Assembly (NCBI RefSeq): GCF_037042905.1
Contig: NC_087259.1
Coordinates: 22,757,001 to 22,821,000, forward strand
DNA length: 64,000 nucleotides
DNA from: Lytechinus pictus
Lineage: Eukaryota; Echinodermata; Echinoidea; Temnopleuroida; Toxopneustidae
Reading direction: 5' to 3'
Shown here: in pieces, positions 43,263 through 54,500 of the stretch
Numbering within the stretch: the stretch's first letter is position 1
How the letters are laid out: each line of letters opens with the position of its first letter
Made by a program: the position numbers and the translations under genes
The notes under the pieces: model-generated
What the model was told of the DNA's origin: nothing
What the model saw: the letters and a program-made list of their open reading frames with translations, nothing else
Databases searched by the model: none

Positions 43263-44384
43263 ATGCTAATTTTTAGCTACCGAAAGGAAATTTGGAGGAA
43301 TCTAATTATGTATATACACTTGAATCCACCTCTTCTTCTGGAATGTGATACATTGTTTCCTGGTTTAGATTATCACGATGATAAGGTATATTATCTTTCA
43401 CGCAATTCTTGGCTTTCAGTAAACTGTAAAGTCTGTAAACAATTCTTGCACACGAAATTCTTTGGACATGATATAAATACAGGTTGTTTTTGGTTTACAT
43501 GTTTGAATGAATGGGATTTTTTACATTGGCTTCAAAGCTCTCATAGGCAAAACATACCCAAGGTCTTTAAATTGCATTCTTACACAGTCATTCGACTGAC
43601 GAGTTTTTCAATTATTCAATTACCGCATTGTGTTAATGGAATGCATTGTATGATATTTCAACTAAACATGCTTCTCAATATCGAAGCCATGGTTCTTTCA
43701 CAAACGTTACATAATCAAATAGCAGTTGATTATGCACTTAGGGTTTGGATAATTTGGCGAATAAGCTTGTTATGCATGCTATCTAAAGTTTTTTACCGCC
43801 ATCTCTTAAGATACTTTAATACACCTTTGATTTATATTCAAATACTCCTTTTTCCAGTAGAAAGAATTTTTGAACTCCTCGTTATTGCAAATGTTTTAAT
43901 TGGGACTAACAGTCGGTCATTCATTGCGCATGCTTCCGGATGGAGTTTTTTTTACAAGGTCCATTCTCATGTTAAATCCTTCTTTAATTGCGATACTCTT
44001 GCCATGACCTTGTTGAAACGTATTCTCTTTGAATTATTCATGTTCACGAGATATACTTTGCCATGGCTTTCCATTCCGGTAAACTTTCCTATTTTCATTA
44101 CCCCGTATTTTTTATTCCAAAGTACAAAACTTCGGTTTTGTAAATCCAGCTTTGAGCTTTATGAGGTTGACAAATCAGGATGTCATATCTTTATGATTAT
44201 TAAAGAAACAAAGTTGAAATTTCTGTCGCTAAATGTAAGAGGCATAAGATCCAATTTTAATAGGAATAAAGTTTTTCATTGGCTGGAAGATATTAATGCA
44301 GATGTGATATTCCTGCAGGAGACATACAGCTCTGATGATATAACTAATCTTTGGTCGTCTCCCCGGGGGGGCCACTTACATTGA
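43263..44384 (+). CDS. Long unrecognised frame running into an L1/Tx1 endonuclease start
   Basis: Open from a GTG at 43227, with the first ATG at 43263. About 320 codons precede an unmistakable endonuclease start (LKFLSLNVRGIRSN, DVIFLQETYSS). The upstream part is rich in Phe, Leu, Ile, His and Trp, with Cys pairs near residue 57 and hydrophobic stretches around 180-215. I do not recognise it. In DNA this AT-rich, so long a stop-free run is unlikely by chance, so some coding history is plausible. The frame ends inside the inserted element at 44362. It could be an N-terminal extension of ORF2, an ORF1 remnant, or an open 5' UTR. Confidence 0.4.
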   Translation: MLIFSYRKEIWRNLIMYIHLNPPLLLECDTLFPGLDYHDDKVYYLSRNSWLSVNCKVCKQFLHTKFFGHDINTGCFWFTCLNEWDFLHWLQSSHRQNIPKVFKLHSYTVIRLTSFSIIQLPHCVNGMHCMIFQLNMLLNIEAMVLSQTLHNQIAVDYALRVWIIWRISLLCMLSKVFYRHLLRYFNTPLIYIQILLFPVERIFELLVIANVLIGTNSRSFIAHASGWSFFYKVHSHVKSFFNCDTLAMTLLKRILFELFMFTRYTLPWLSIPVNFPIFITPYFLFQSTKLRFCKSSFELYEVDKSGCHIFMIIKETKLKFLSLNVRGIRSNFNRNKVFHWLEDINADVIFLQETYSSDDITNLWSSPRGGHLH

Positions 44385-45309
44385 CGAGTGGATACCATGC
44401 GCGACCAAAAAAACATGTATAAAGGATGCTTTTTTCAAGATAGGGCACGTTACGTACGTAACGTAATAAGTGTATCAAAAACACTAAAATAATGAAAAAA
44501 GGGTATCTATTTCGCTTGGAATGCTACGTGTTTAGGGTCAATTTTATGAGGGTGCAAAAAAAAAGTTTTATAAAGGATGTACTATTTTGGCACCAAGAGT
44601 CAACACTACGTGATTAGAGTACTAGACGATTTGCGCGAGATGTGGGAGGTGGGCTGCACTAAACCCAATGATGTAGGTAAAGGTAAAACCGACGTCTGTG
44701 ACATAACATTTGCTGTACTTGTTTAGGGGGTCAATTCAGGGAAAACTTGCCTAGAGTATCGATTTGTTTTCAATACTTGTTAAGGGTAGGGTTTCACACG
44801 CCAATACTTGTTAAGGGGTGCATTTTCAGAGTATAAAAAATATGTGTTTAGGGTGCTTTTCGAGACCCCATGGTCGCGCATGGTATCCACTCGTCAATGG
44901 AAGTGCCCCCCCCCCCCCCCCCCCCCGTCGTCTCAATGGAAAGGGGACATTGTATTTTCCCACGGGTCCCGTCATAGTTGTGGAGTAACTATACTTTTTA
45001 AATATGACTTGAACTATACAATTTTATACAAGCAAATTTCGAGTGAAGGAAGGTTTATCCTTTTACGGGTTAATATAGATAATATAGATGATAATGAATA
45101 TATTTTATTGAACATATATATGCACCCAAGGCAGATAAACACGCAGATCAAAAACAATTCTTCAAGCAAATAAATGATAATCTGCTATCAATAAACGACA
45201 TAAAAACTATACCGGTTGTGTCGGTCTGTGATTGGGGGAAATTTTAATACCCGGTTAGATGTAGATTTGGATAGAATGGGTGGAAACCCTCACCTCCATA
45301 ATGACATAA
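44211..45309 (+). pseudogene. L1/Tx1-like endonuclease, split by an insertion
   Basis: Endonuclease sequence up to NLWSS (44360) resumes at 44935 with WKGDIVFSHGSRHSCGV, then ILFKYDLNYTIL and ILLNIYMHPRQ. A frame slip lies near 45170-45240. It continues to DLDRMGGNPHLHNDI, where the second insertion (45310) begins. The metal-binding Asn (SLNVRG) and Glu (LQETYSS) are present. Confidence 0.8.
44362..44927. mobile_element. G/C-tract-ended MITE inside the endonuclease
   Basis: The ends CCCGGGGGGG then CCACTTACATTGACGAGTGG at left are mirrored at right (CCACTCGTCAATGG, then GTG and a C21 run). The inverted repeat is about 45 bp. TCGTCTC is duplicated on both sides (44355-44361, 44928-44934). It contains 'acgtacgtaacgt' and no ORF. 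The host reading frame is in register if it is ignored, so the insertion was clean. Confidence 0.85.
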
Positions 45310-47639
45310 GGGCATTTTCACCACAGATGGACACAGAGGCAAAAAAATCAAGTTCATATTCATGTCAAATGCTTTATGTTTTTTAATAAAACAAGACCTG
45401 AAGTTTCTGAGACAAAAATTTTTCCGACTCTGGCAGCCATTTTTTATTTCAAAATGGCTGCCAAAGTATGGATACAAATTAGTGTTGAAAATAGTATATT
45501 GATACATATTTTGTTTTGACAGATTTTTAAAGAACAGGTTTGATCATGATGTTTTCGCCTGTGATTTAGCTTGCTATTATAACACTTTTTAAAATCCCAC
45601 AGAAAGAAACACCAGTAATTCATTCATCTGATAAAAAACGTTGATGAAGTATGTGATATGATGTTATGTAATGTCAGTTACTGAAAACATGAACTTTTTT
45701 TTCTCATTTCCTGGAAAAGAGGATCTATTATATGAAACTTGGTAGATTTCCTCTCTCGGTAACACCCCTCCCTTCTACACCAAAATTAAAGATAACCAAT
45801 TAACAATGAAGCCATAGGGTACCATTAAATATATGTAATGTCAGTTACCAAGTGGAAAATGTAATGTCAGTTACCAAAATGTAATGTCAGTTACCATGAT
45901 AAAACATTGGTTACCAATATTGAAATGCAAATATGTGGTCAAATTTATGGTGAACAAATATTGTATACTTTTTATTTAAGTCTTTCACTTTAAAAGTCAC
46001 ACCAGAAGGAACTTGCTATTGACTTTTAAAAGGTATAGTTCACAAGGAATACTATATGAAATTATGAAGGAAATTGCGTACCCATCGTGCAAAAAAAATT
46101 ACTATGAAATTGTTTTGTACATGCACTTACCAAGTACCTAATTGTTTGTATCAGACAATTTTTTGTTTGGTTCGGGGGGGGGGGGGGTAGGGGGTACTTT
46201 TCCCAACCTATTGCCTAAATCTGCAACATTTTTTAAGCTTAACAATGTGATGAAGGGGATTTCCAGGGTCCCTTTTTTAGTTTCTAGGATTCTTTTGAGC
46301 ATTGCCTCGCTAAAAGTAAATTCCTGGTTTTTATACCTGTTAGTAGTGTGGATGTGTGATACAATTTTGTTTTTGGTTTACAAGTATAGATGAAAAGTGA
46401 AACTTGACAGTTCTGATCAATGTTGCATGGATCTACTAAAACTGGGGGTTTTTTTCGTCTAATTTACAAATACACTGTAGTTCAGTTTCAGTTTAGAAGC
46501 TGGAGTTTATTTTTTGTTGACAGCTTAAAAAAGAAATTAGCAAAGAAAATGATTAAACAAATTATGAAGAGAATTGAAATCCGACAGATATGAACAAGCA
46601 TTGCATGCACTGACCAGAATAGAAATCAATAAAACTACATGGTGCATGAGATTCGGGGGAGGGGTACGTGTAGCCTAGGGGAGGAGACCCTTATTCATTT
46701 TGCCTTTTTTGAGGAGGGGGAGGTTGGAGAAGGAAAGGTTTAAAAAGTCAATATAAAACTGATGAATATATTATGGGTGTATAGTCAGAAAAATCCATGT
46801 GTACAGTCAATGCAATATTGAATTACTATAGGAAAACATGTAGCTGCTATGACCCCACCCCCCCCCCCCCCCCCCCCCGTAAGTAAAACATACATTTCTT
46901 ATCTTTTTATCTTTTGATAATTAAAAATGTGAAGTATTATGAAACTTTTATGATTTTAAAAAGCCTTACATATAAGTACCAAGAAAATTATGCCTTTGAA
47001 AATCATATAGCACTGGTCAGTTACCGACAAGTAATGATAAAAATGTTCAAATCAAAGAAAGCAATTAAGAAAAAGAAAAAAAAAATTCATTAAAATGTTC
47101 CTAGAAAGAAACTCGAGGGTATACTTCCACATCAAGCTCACTTTCATGTGAAGCCCTGCACAGAAGATACAATGCAATGATTCCACACATTTGACTTCCA
47201 TGTGTTATCTCTATGGCAAATTAAGTGTAATGTCAGTTGCCGTAATGTCAGTTACCAGCATGGTTGTGGAAAAATTATCATAGCCCCCAAAAGACAAAAA
47301 TGAATTGTTAAATATTTTGACACATCTTAACCTAGTAACGGAGGTATATTTACATATTCAAATTTCTCTATCTACTCAGGGACATGAGATATTTCAATTT
47401 TAATGAACACCCTGAAATTGCATGTCCTTTTGCGTAATGTCAGTTACCGACACATTTTTGCTTGCTGATGCGTAAAAAAATGTGGTTACATAGGAAAACT
47501 TAGTATCAGAGTATACAGCAAGGTTCACTTTATTAACTCTATCAAAAGCAAACTCCCATCATTTGTTGTTTTAGAGATACACACAATGAAAGGTGTGAAA
47601 ACATTGTGCCGTGTAATGTCAGTTACCGTGAAAATGCCC
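45310..47639. mobile_element. DNA transposon with GGGCATTTTCAC ends and internal TAATGTCAGTTACC repeats
   Basis: The left end GGGCATTTTCAC and the right end GTGAAAATGCCC are flanked by ATAA on both sides (45306-45309, 47640-47643). Eight or so copies of TAATGTCAGTTAC(C) lie inside, at about 45669, 45836, 45862, 45882, 47228, 47242, 47435 and 47613, and one reaches the right terminus. It also has G11 and C22 runs. No transposase, so non-autonomous. Superfamily unknown to me. Confidence 0.8.
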
Positions 47640-47643
47640 ATAA

Positions 47644-48919
47644 GTGATACTATTAATGAGATACAAAATAATTTTGATTTAGTTGATATTTGGAGACTAA
47701 GGAATCCGTTATTGAGGAGATACTTGGCGGCAATGCCATCCGTTAATACAAAGTAGACTTGATCTTTGGTTTATTTCTGATAATCGACAAGATTTCATAC
47801 AAAAAAATGATATTATACCCGGTGTGAGTTCAGATCATTCTGCAATTATACTTATTATCGAATTATCACAAAAGAAACGACCTTTGTCAATCAACTGGAA
47901 ATTTAATAATAGTCTTTTAGATGATGAACAGTCTCGTGTAGAAATGTCTGAAAATATAGACAATTGGATAACCGAATCGGTTCAATTTGAAGACATACGT
48001 ATGAGATGGGAATTTTTAAAATATAAAATCCGTTTATTCTCTAGGAAATATAGTATAAATAGAACTAAAATTTTAAGAGAGCAGAAAAGGGAGCTAGAAG
48101 GGAAATTAAAACGTCTTCATATTTTGGTGGATAAAGATGGTGAAAAATATGTTGACGAATATGAAAAGGCTAAGCTAGATTATGAAGCGCACATGGACCG
48201 TATAACTCATGGTATAATGGTCCGGTCCCACGCTATCTGGGTAGAATATGGAGAGAAAAACAGCAAATTCTTTTTAAACTTGGAAAAGGCCAAGAAGGCG
48301 AGATCAACAATATTAAACAGACTAAAAGTAGGGGATGAAATTTTAACCGATACTTTGAAAGTGAATACTCATATTAAGAATTTATATGCAAACTTATATA
48401 AAACAGAAGACCCCAAATCGTTTAGTAACTAATATACCCAAGTTATCGCCAAACCAGCGTGACTTATGCGAGAAAGAATGATCTCTTTCGGAATGCACTT
48501 CATCTCTATTTGCCATAGCTAAGAACAAATCACCCGGTAACGACGGAATAACCGTCAAATTTTATTGTCATTTTTGGAGCAAACTTGGACCGTTGGACGT
48601 AGATACTCTTAATTACAGTTTTGAACGAGGAATGATGTCTACGTCATTTTTTAAAAAAGCATTCAACTCATTGAACCACCAATTTTTGATAGAAGTTTTG
48701 AAATGTTTCAACTTTGGGAATAATTTTTGCAAGTTTGTCAGTGTTCTTTACAAAAACATTGAAAGCTGTGTGATGAATAATAACGTTTCAACTGGATATT
48801 TTACGGTCGGAAAAGGAATACGACAGGGGGATCCTTTATCTCCATATCTTTTTATATTAGCTGTAGAAACGCTAGCCATAAACATAAGAAAAAATGAAAA
48901 CATTCAAGGCATAAGATAA
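47644..48919 (+). pseudogene. L1/Tx1-like endonuclease end, linker and RT first half
   Basis: SDHSAI (endonuclease end) near 47835 is followed by a charged linker (SINWKFNNSLLDDEQ; WVEYGEKNSKFFLNLEK) to 48430, with a stop. A shifted frame has KSPGNDGITVKFY. In the frame 48593-48919 the text jumps from SFERGMMSTS to FFKKAFNSLNHQFLIEVL, so RT blocks between the fingers and motif A are deleted. It then keeps GIRQGDPLSPYLFILAVE. Not functional. Confidence 0.8.
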
Positions 48920-50461
48920 AAAATACTCATGAAATTAAGTTGTCTATGTACGCCGATGACATAACGGTTTATTTGTCAAAACTTTGAGTCGTATCATCAC
49001 CTCACGGAAGCTCTAAATGATTTTCAATTATGTTCATCACTCTCACTGAATTACGATAAGACGAAAGCAATGTTTATAGGACAATTCAATTTGCAAAACC
49101 CATCTATACCACTAGATATAAAGTTTTTTAACGTTTTGACAATTCTTGGAATCGACATCTCTTACTCTTTTGAGGATAGAATGGCGCAATTAAAAAGAAT
49201 TCTATCCAACATTAAATCTCAACTAAATTTATGGAAAGCCAGGAATTTATCATTATACGGGAAAATTCAAATTGTGAAAACTTTTGCTACCTCTCAGCTG
49301 TTATATGCAGCCAGCATATTATCTATACCTTATTCATTTATTCATAAGGTGAACACATTACTGTATGAATTCATTTGGGGTGGTCCTGATAGAGTAAAAC
49401 GTGAAGTGTTGGTTAAAGAATACGATGACGGGGGGTTAAAGATAACTTGCATCAAATCGATTATTCAAGCTCAGAAAATTAAATGGGTTTCGAGACTTTT
49501 CTCCTCAAATTCGAAGGGCTGGAAAGATATATGTATAGAATTGTTGTCACCTGTCGGTGGAGAATACATTTTTTATTGTAATTTTGATATGAAATATTTG
49601 AATATTGAAGTGTCAAATTGGTTGATGGACATTTTACAAACATGGTGTTTATTGGAAAGGAAAATAGATATTACCAATGAGTTTATATGGAACAATCAAT
49701 ATATCACATTTAAAGGAAAATCTATTTATAAACCAAACATAAAAGAAGAGGGATTCACTAAAATTACTGATATGTTAGATGAATTTGGACGTCCACTGCG
49801 CTGGAGGGAAGCGAAAGAAAAGGGTTTAAAGTTTACTGAGTATTTTGAATTGTTAGATTGCTATAAAATAATGCCAGAAAAATGGAAAGTTTTCTTTTTA
49901 CAACAAAACTACCATCATCTTGTAAAAGAACCTGGGGATTTCCCTTCTCTTTTCTGTGAATCTGCATTTAGACAAATTCACAATATATCGACTAAGCAAT
50001 TTTATCGCACTTTTTTAAATATTAATAACTCCGAAACCTCCAAGGTGTTTACTTGTTTTAATCAACTTTACAACATCAATAGGCAACAGACTTCCATATT
50101 GTTCACTCTTCCATTACGAATCACTATTGACACCAGACTTCGAATCACACACTATAAAATTTTAAATAACTTAATACCTACAAATGAATGGCTCACAAAA
50201 ACAGGAAAGAAAACCAATGCATTATGCTCTTTTTGCAATGCGACACCCGAGACATTGGATCATTTGTTTTTTGCATGCCCTAAAATAGCATCCTTTTGGA
50301 ATGCGTTGCGTATGAGAGTGACTGATTTTAATCCTAATTATTTCCTTTCACGAGATCCTATTTTATTTGGATTACTAGAACCGTTAAGTCAATCCACCTT
50401 AGCATTTAATTTTCTAATTTTACTTGGTAAACAATTCATTTTGCGATGTAAATACCAATAG
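48920..50461 (+). pseudogene. L1/Tx1-like RT second half and C-terminal region
   Basis: MYADDITVYLSK (motif C) around 48945-48980 is in a broken frame. From 49070 to 50461 a long frame carries the thumb and C-terminal region: LNLWKARNLSLYGKIQIVK, FIWGGPDRVKREVL, DTRLRITHYKILNNLIPT, then CSFCNATPETLDHLFFAC, the C-x2-C...H-x4-C knuckle usual at this place in L1/Tx1 proteins. It stops at 50459-50461; the remaining C-terminus continues in another frame. Confidence 0.85.
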
Positions 50462-51004
50462 ACTCTCCCTAGTTTGAAACAATTTAATTATTATCTTTTA
50501 TCTTATAAAGTTACTGAGGAAATTATTGCAAAAAAGAAAAACAAACTCAATAAACACAATGTAAAATGGCAAAACATAAACAATTATTTTTCCATTGCAT
50601 AAATTGTAACCACTGTAGATTAGCATTTTGTGTTAATCGTCTTTTTGTGTGTTTGTTTTATCTTCTGTTCATGTTGTAGAGGTGTTTCTTATGTCATATT
50701 TTCGGTCATGTTAATACATTAAAATGTCATATTTTTTTTGGTTGCACTATACCCCGGCCATGTCGCCAGGACGACAATGGACCGACGGGTATTACCGTAC
50801 CCCTTTTCTTTTTTGGTTAATGGGTCATCCTGTCGGCAGGACTAGGGTACAAGTTGCTATTCTGAGTACACAATTTATTTAGGATATGTTGTATGTACTT
50901 ATAACACAGTTTGTATCAATGTTCTGTTTGATTGAAGTGCAACGATATGTTTTGTATATGTTGATTGTTTTTGTGATGAATAAAAACTGCAAAGATGAAA
51001 AAAA

Positions 51005-51387
51005 TAATAGTTTTTTTTTTTTAAAGATGTTTTATTGTTTTTCTCTCAAATCAAATTTCATACAACGCAGTTTATAAAGTAACAAATGTAAATAATAATT
51101 CAAACAAATAGTGCGCCTCAGAAGAGATTATTTCTAGATAGATGATGGTAATGATAATAGTATGTATTCATATAGCGAATAATATGATCTCCATAGATGT
51201 GATTTTCATATTGGCCTACATTACAATAGATATCGGATGAATTATTTGAGTTTCATTAAATTACAATATTATTCTACACTATATGGTGATTATTAGTTTG
51301 CGCTAGATTATTATACAGTGCACTTTACATAAATGCCTCTATCAATTATTGAATTATTAGTATTATTATCATACATTTGCTTCATAG
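51005..51387. other. No gene recognised upstream of the caspase start
   Basis: AT-rich. 'ttgcttcatag|gaacacc' at 51380-51388 could be a splice acceptor for the first coding exon, so a 5' UTR exon and promoter may lie further left, possibly beyond the Tx1-like insertion. I see no TATA box I would trust. Confidence 0.35.
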
Positions 51388-51416
51388 GAACACCATTTTG
51401 AAGTAAAACAGGAGAT

Positions 51417-51513
51417 ATGGCAAGAGGGCAGGAAAGAGCTGAGGAAATCCAGCGAGAATTATTCAGAGATATTTGCAATGAAGTAACAGACCGGGAACTG
51501 GATCTTATAAAAC
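51417..51513 (+). CDS. Caspase exon 1 (first half of DED)
   Basis: Starts at ATG 51417 (context gatATGg) and encodes MARGQERAEEIQRELFRDIC and on to DLIK. The donor is AAAC|GTAAGA, phase 1. It is the first in-frame ATG and gives a DED of normal N-terminal length. Confidence 0.8.
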
Positions 51514-54500
51514 GTAAGAGTTTATTTTGGTGCCTGTGTTATGCAATATTGTTATTATCAGTATCTTGATTTATTGGAAATAACAGGCTTTGTCATTTGG
51601 CAGCAAATTCAGGGAGATACAAAGTTTCAATACAGTATTTTGTACTGCCCCAACTACTATGTTTCTTCATTATTTTTTTATCAGTACTGATCTATGAGTA
51701 TGAGACATAAACATTTAACGTCAATGGAAGTTACTTTAACATGGAAAAGATCTATTATTGGAAAGAGTTCGCTAAATCGCATCAGCCATCCTAACCCTTT
51801 GGCTGTCGCAAAAGGATCTCTTCCCATTTCTATATCTCCAGCTAATGCAGTAAAGGTTTGCAATTTTGAAGGAAAGTTCTTTCAATTAATTATTCAATAT
51901 TTTCAAAGATAAATAATTATTTTTGCCATAGATGCATTTTCTTCATTTGTGTAACAGATTTTATAACTTATAAACCATTCTGAAGTTTTTATTTAGCATG
52001 AGTGCATTCTACTACCTGAATATCTATGATATAATATTTATAATACCTGCCATAGAGAGAACTTTCATATGTTCAAATTTCTGAACATACACTGCAGCCA
52101 TTGTTTGGAATGCACTTCCAAAAGAAATCAACAAAATCAGTAATTTTCATGTTTATAAAAGGGAGCTATAGTCATATCTGTTAACAAATATTTAATGACA
52201 ATCAAGTTTTTACTCTTCACTTAACATGTTTGTAGCACACTTTGTAAAATTATTTTAATAGTATTTTTATACTGGTCTAAAAGTTGTCTATTCTAAAAAC
52301 ATAGATTTATTCAATATCCCTGCACAGCCATGGTATTAAAGTTCAATTTTTTTTTTTGCAGTGATTCCATTAGATTACTTTTTTAAAATGTAAAATGAAT
52401 GCCCCTTCTGTGTTTGTAATTATCTTCGTCTTTGAATACATTATATTTATTGTAGTAAATTTGTATCTTTCATTTCAATGGGAATGAATAAATCTTGAAT
52501 TTGTGAGTGAGTGGGTGGGTCGGTCGGTGAGTGAGTGAGTGAATAACCATTATTCAGATTGTGAACCATTCTTCATAACTTGAATGTATTCTCCTTATTT
52601 ATTGTGTCCATGTAATCTTTTCTTCTATAGAGGAACTTAAACAAAAAGCCTTTGGTGGATTCAAATCTGGGGAAATTGAAAGGGAGCTGAAAACAACAAA
52701 TGATATTTTAGAAAAATTAAAGAGAAAAGGTTTAATCAAAGTAAGTATGGTAAAATATATTATTTATTCTTTCATGTGAAACTGTTCTTAAGTTATAAAA
52801 AAATGTTTTCAACTTTATTGCACATTATAACCGTTAGCAGGGTTCATGTAATATGGCTATTATACAGTGCGTCCCAGAAAAAAGGAAAGCAGGGTTCCCA
52901 TGTCTTTATTCTTCAAAGACAAGTGAATTATGATATTTCATTTACCCAAATCATACATATCAATTATTATTCCTCTAGATTTTGATACCTAATAATAAAA
53001 GAAAAACTCTTCACGCTTTAATGAGCAAGACGAGTTTGACATTTTAATGTGAAAATCAGAATCCACAAAAAAATTGGACATCATTGGTTCTTGATAAAAC
53101 AACCGTGCTTATTCGACGAATGGCTCATTAGCATTTCTTTTGTATTTGTTAAGTTTCTCTCACTGATTCCTGAAATGAGAGTTGATTCATATTCACACTT
53201 GAATTTCTGCGCAAATCATTTATGATATGCCTCAATATTTCTTGTTTCCAAATTGCCATGCATGAACAATTTGCTAAGCTTTTGGTTTCAAATTAAGATT
53301 CCACTCTTACCATGAGTATCAAATTGATAGTATGGTAAGGTCCCCCAAGTCTGTGCAGTCCCCCTTGTCTGGGCACACGCGTATCTGCACGATTCTATAG
53401 AGAAGATATAATGCAACAAACACTATTCTAGGTCTCTGGAAACCTGTGTCTTTTGCACCACAATGTGAACAAGTATAGTAAGAAATATTGACCCGTTTAT
53501 TTGTCTCGCCCACCAGAGACGAAGGCGAGACTTAGGGATTCGTTAAAGTTTACATGCAGGTCAACGTTAAAGTTTACATGCAAGACTCTCCTATGACACC
53601 TAACTCCGCAACCGTAAGTCACTTTTCAACCAAACTTGGATGGTAGATGGACTTGAGGGACCTGCATATTATGCTGCAGTCGGAGGTCACATGGTAAGGT
53701 CAAAGGTCATTTTCAGGTCAACGTTTAAGTTTACATGCAAGACTCTCTTATGACACCTAACTCCACAACCGTAAGTCACTTTTCAACTAAACTTGGATGG
53801 TAGATGGACTTAAGAGACCTGCATGTTATGCTGCAGTCGGAGGTCACATGATAAGGTCCAAGGTCATTTTTAGGTCAATGTTAAAGTTTACATGCAGACT
53901 CTTATGACACCTAACTCCGCAACCGTAAGTCACTTTTCAACCAAACTTGGATGGTAGATGGACTTGGGGGACCTGCATGTTATGCTGCAGTTGGAGGTCA
54001 CATGGTAAGGTCAAAGGTCATTTCCAGGTCACCGTTAAAGTTTACATGCAAGACTCTTATGACACCTTACTCTGCAACTGTAAGTCGCTTTTCAACCAAA
54101 CTTGGATGGTAGATGGACTTGGGGGACCTGCATGTTATGCTGCAGTCAGAGGTCACATGATAAGGTCCAAGGTCATTTTTAGGTCAATGTTAAAGTTTAC
54201 ATGCAAGACTCTTATGACACCTAACTCCGCAACCATAAGTCACTTTTCAACCAAACTTGGATGGTAGATGGACTTGGGGGACCTGCATGTGATACTGCAG
54301 TCGAAGGTCACATGGTTAGGTCAAAGGTCATTTTCAGGTTAATGTTAAAGTATACATGCAAGACTCTCTTATGACACCTAACTCTGCAACCGTAAATCAC
54401 TTTTCAACCAAACTTGGATGGTAGATGTACTTAGGCGACCTGCATGTTATGCTGCAGTTGGAGGTCACATGGTAAGGTCAAAGGTCATTTTCAGGTCAAC

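Larger units (their letters stand above)
42590..51004 (+). mobile_element. L1/Tx1-like non-LTR retrotransposon, interrupted twice
   Basis: An APE endonuclease start near 44211, an RT ending in YADD near 48955, a C-terminal CxxC zinc knuckle near 50230, and a 3' tail 'tgatgaataaaaactgcaaagatgaaaaaaa' to about 51004. Two DNA transposons lie inside the endonuclease (44362-44927 and 45310-47639). The 5' limit is uncertain; the long frame upstream of the endonuclease may belong to it. Confidence 0.75.

Noticed and set aside
51694..51912. Possible extra caspase exon
   Set aside because: Peptide has no DED features, exon 1 and exon 2 already join in phase, and the stretch lies just upstream of a truncated L2-like 3' end.
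52866..52890. CAGTGCGTCCCAGAAAAAA as a mariner-like transposon end
   Set aside because: No inverted partner found in the following kilobases; a single word is not enough.
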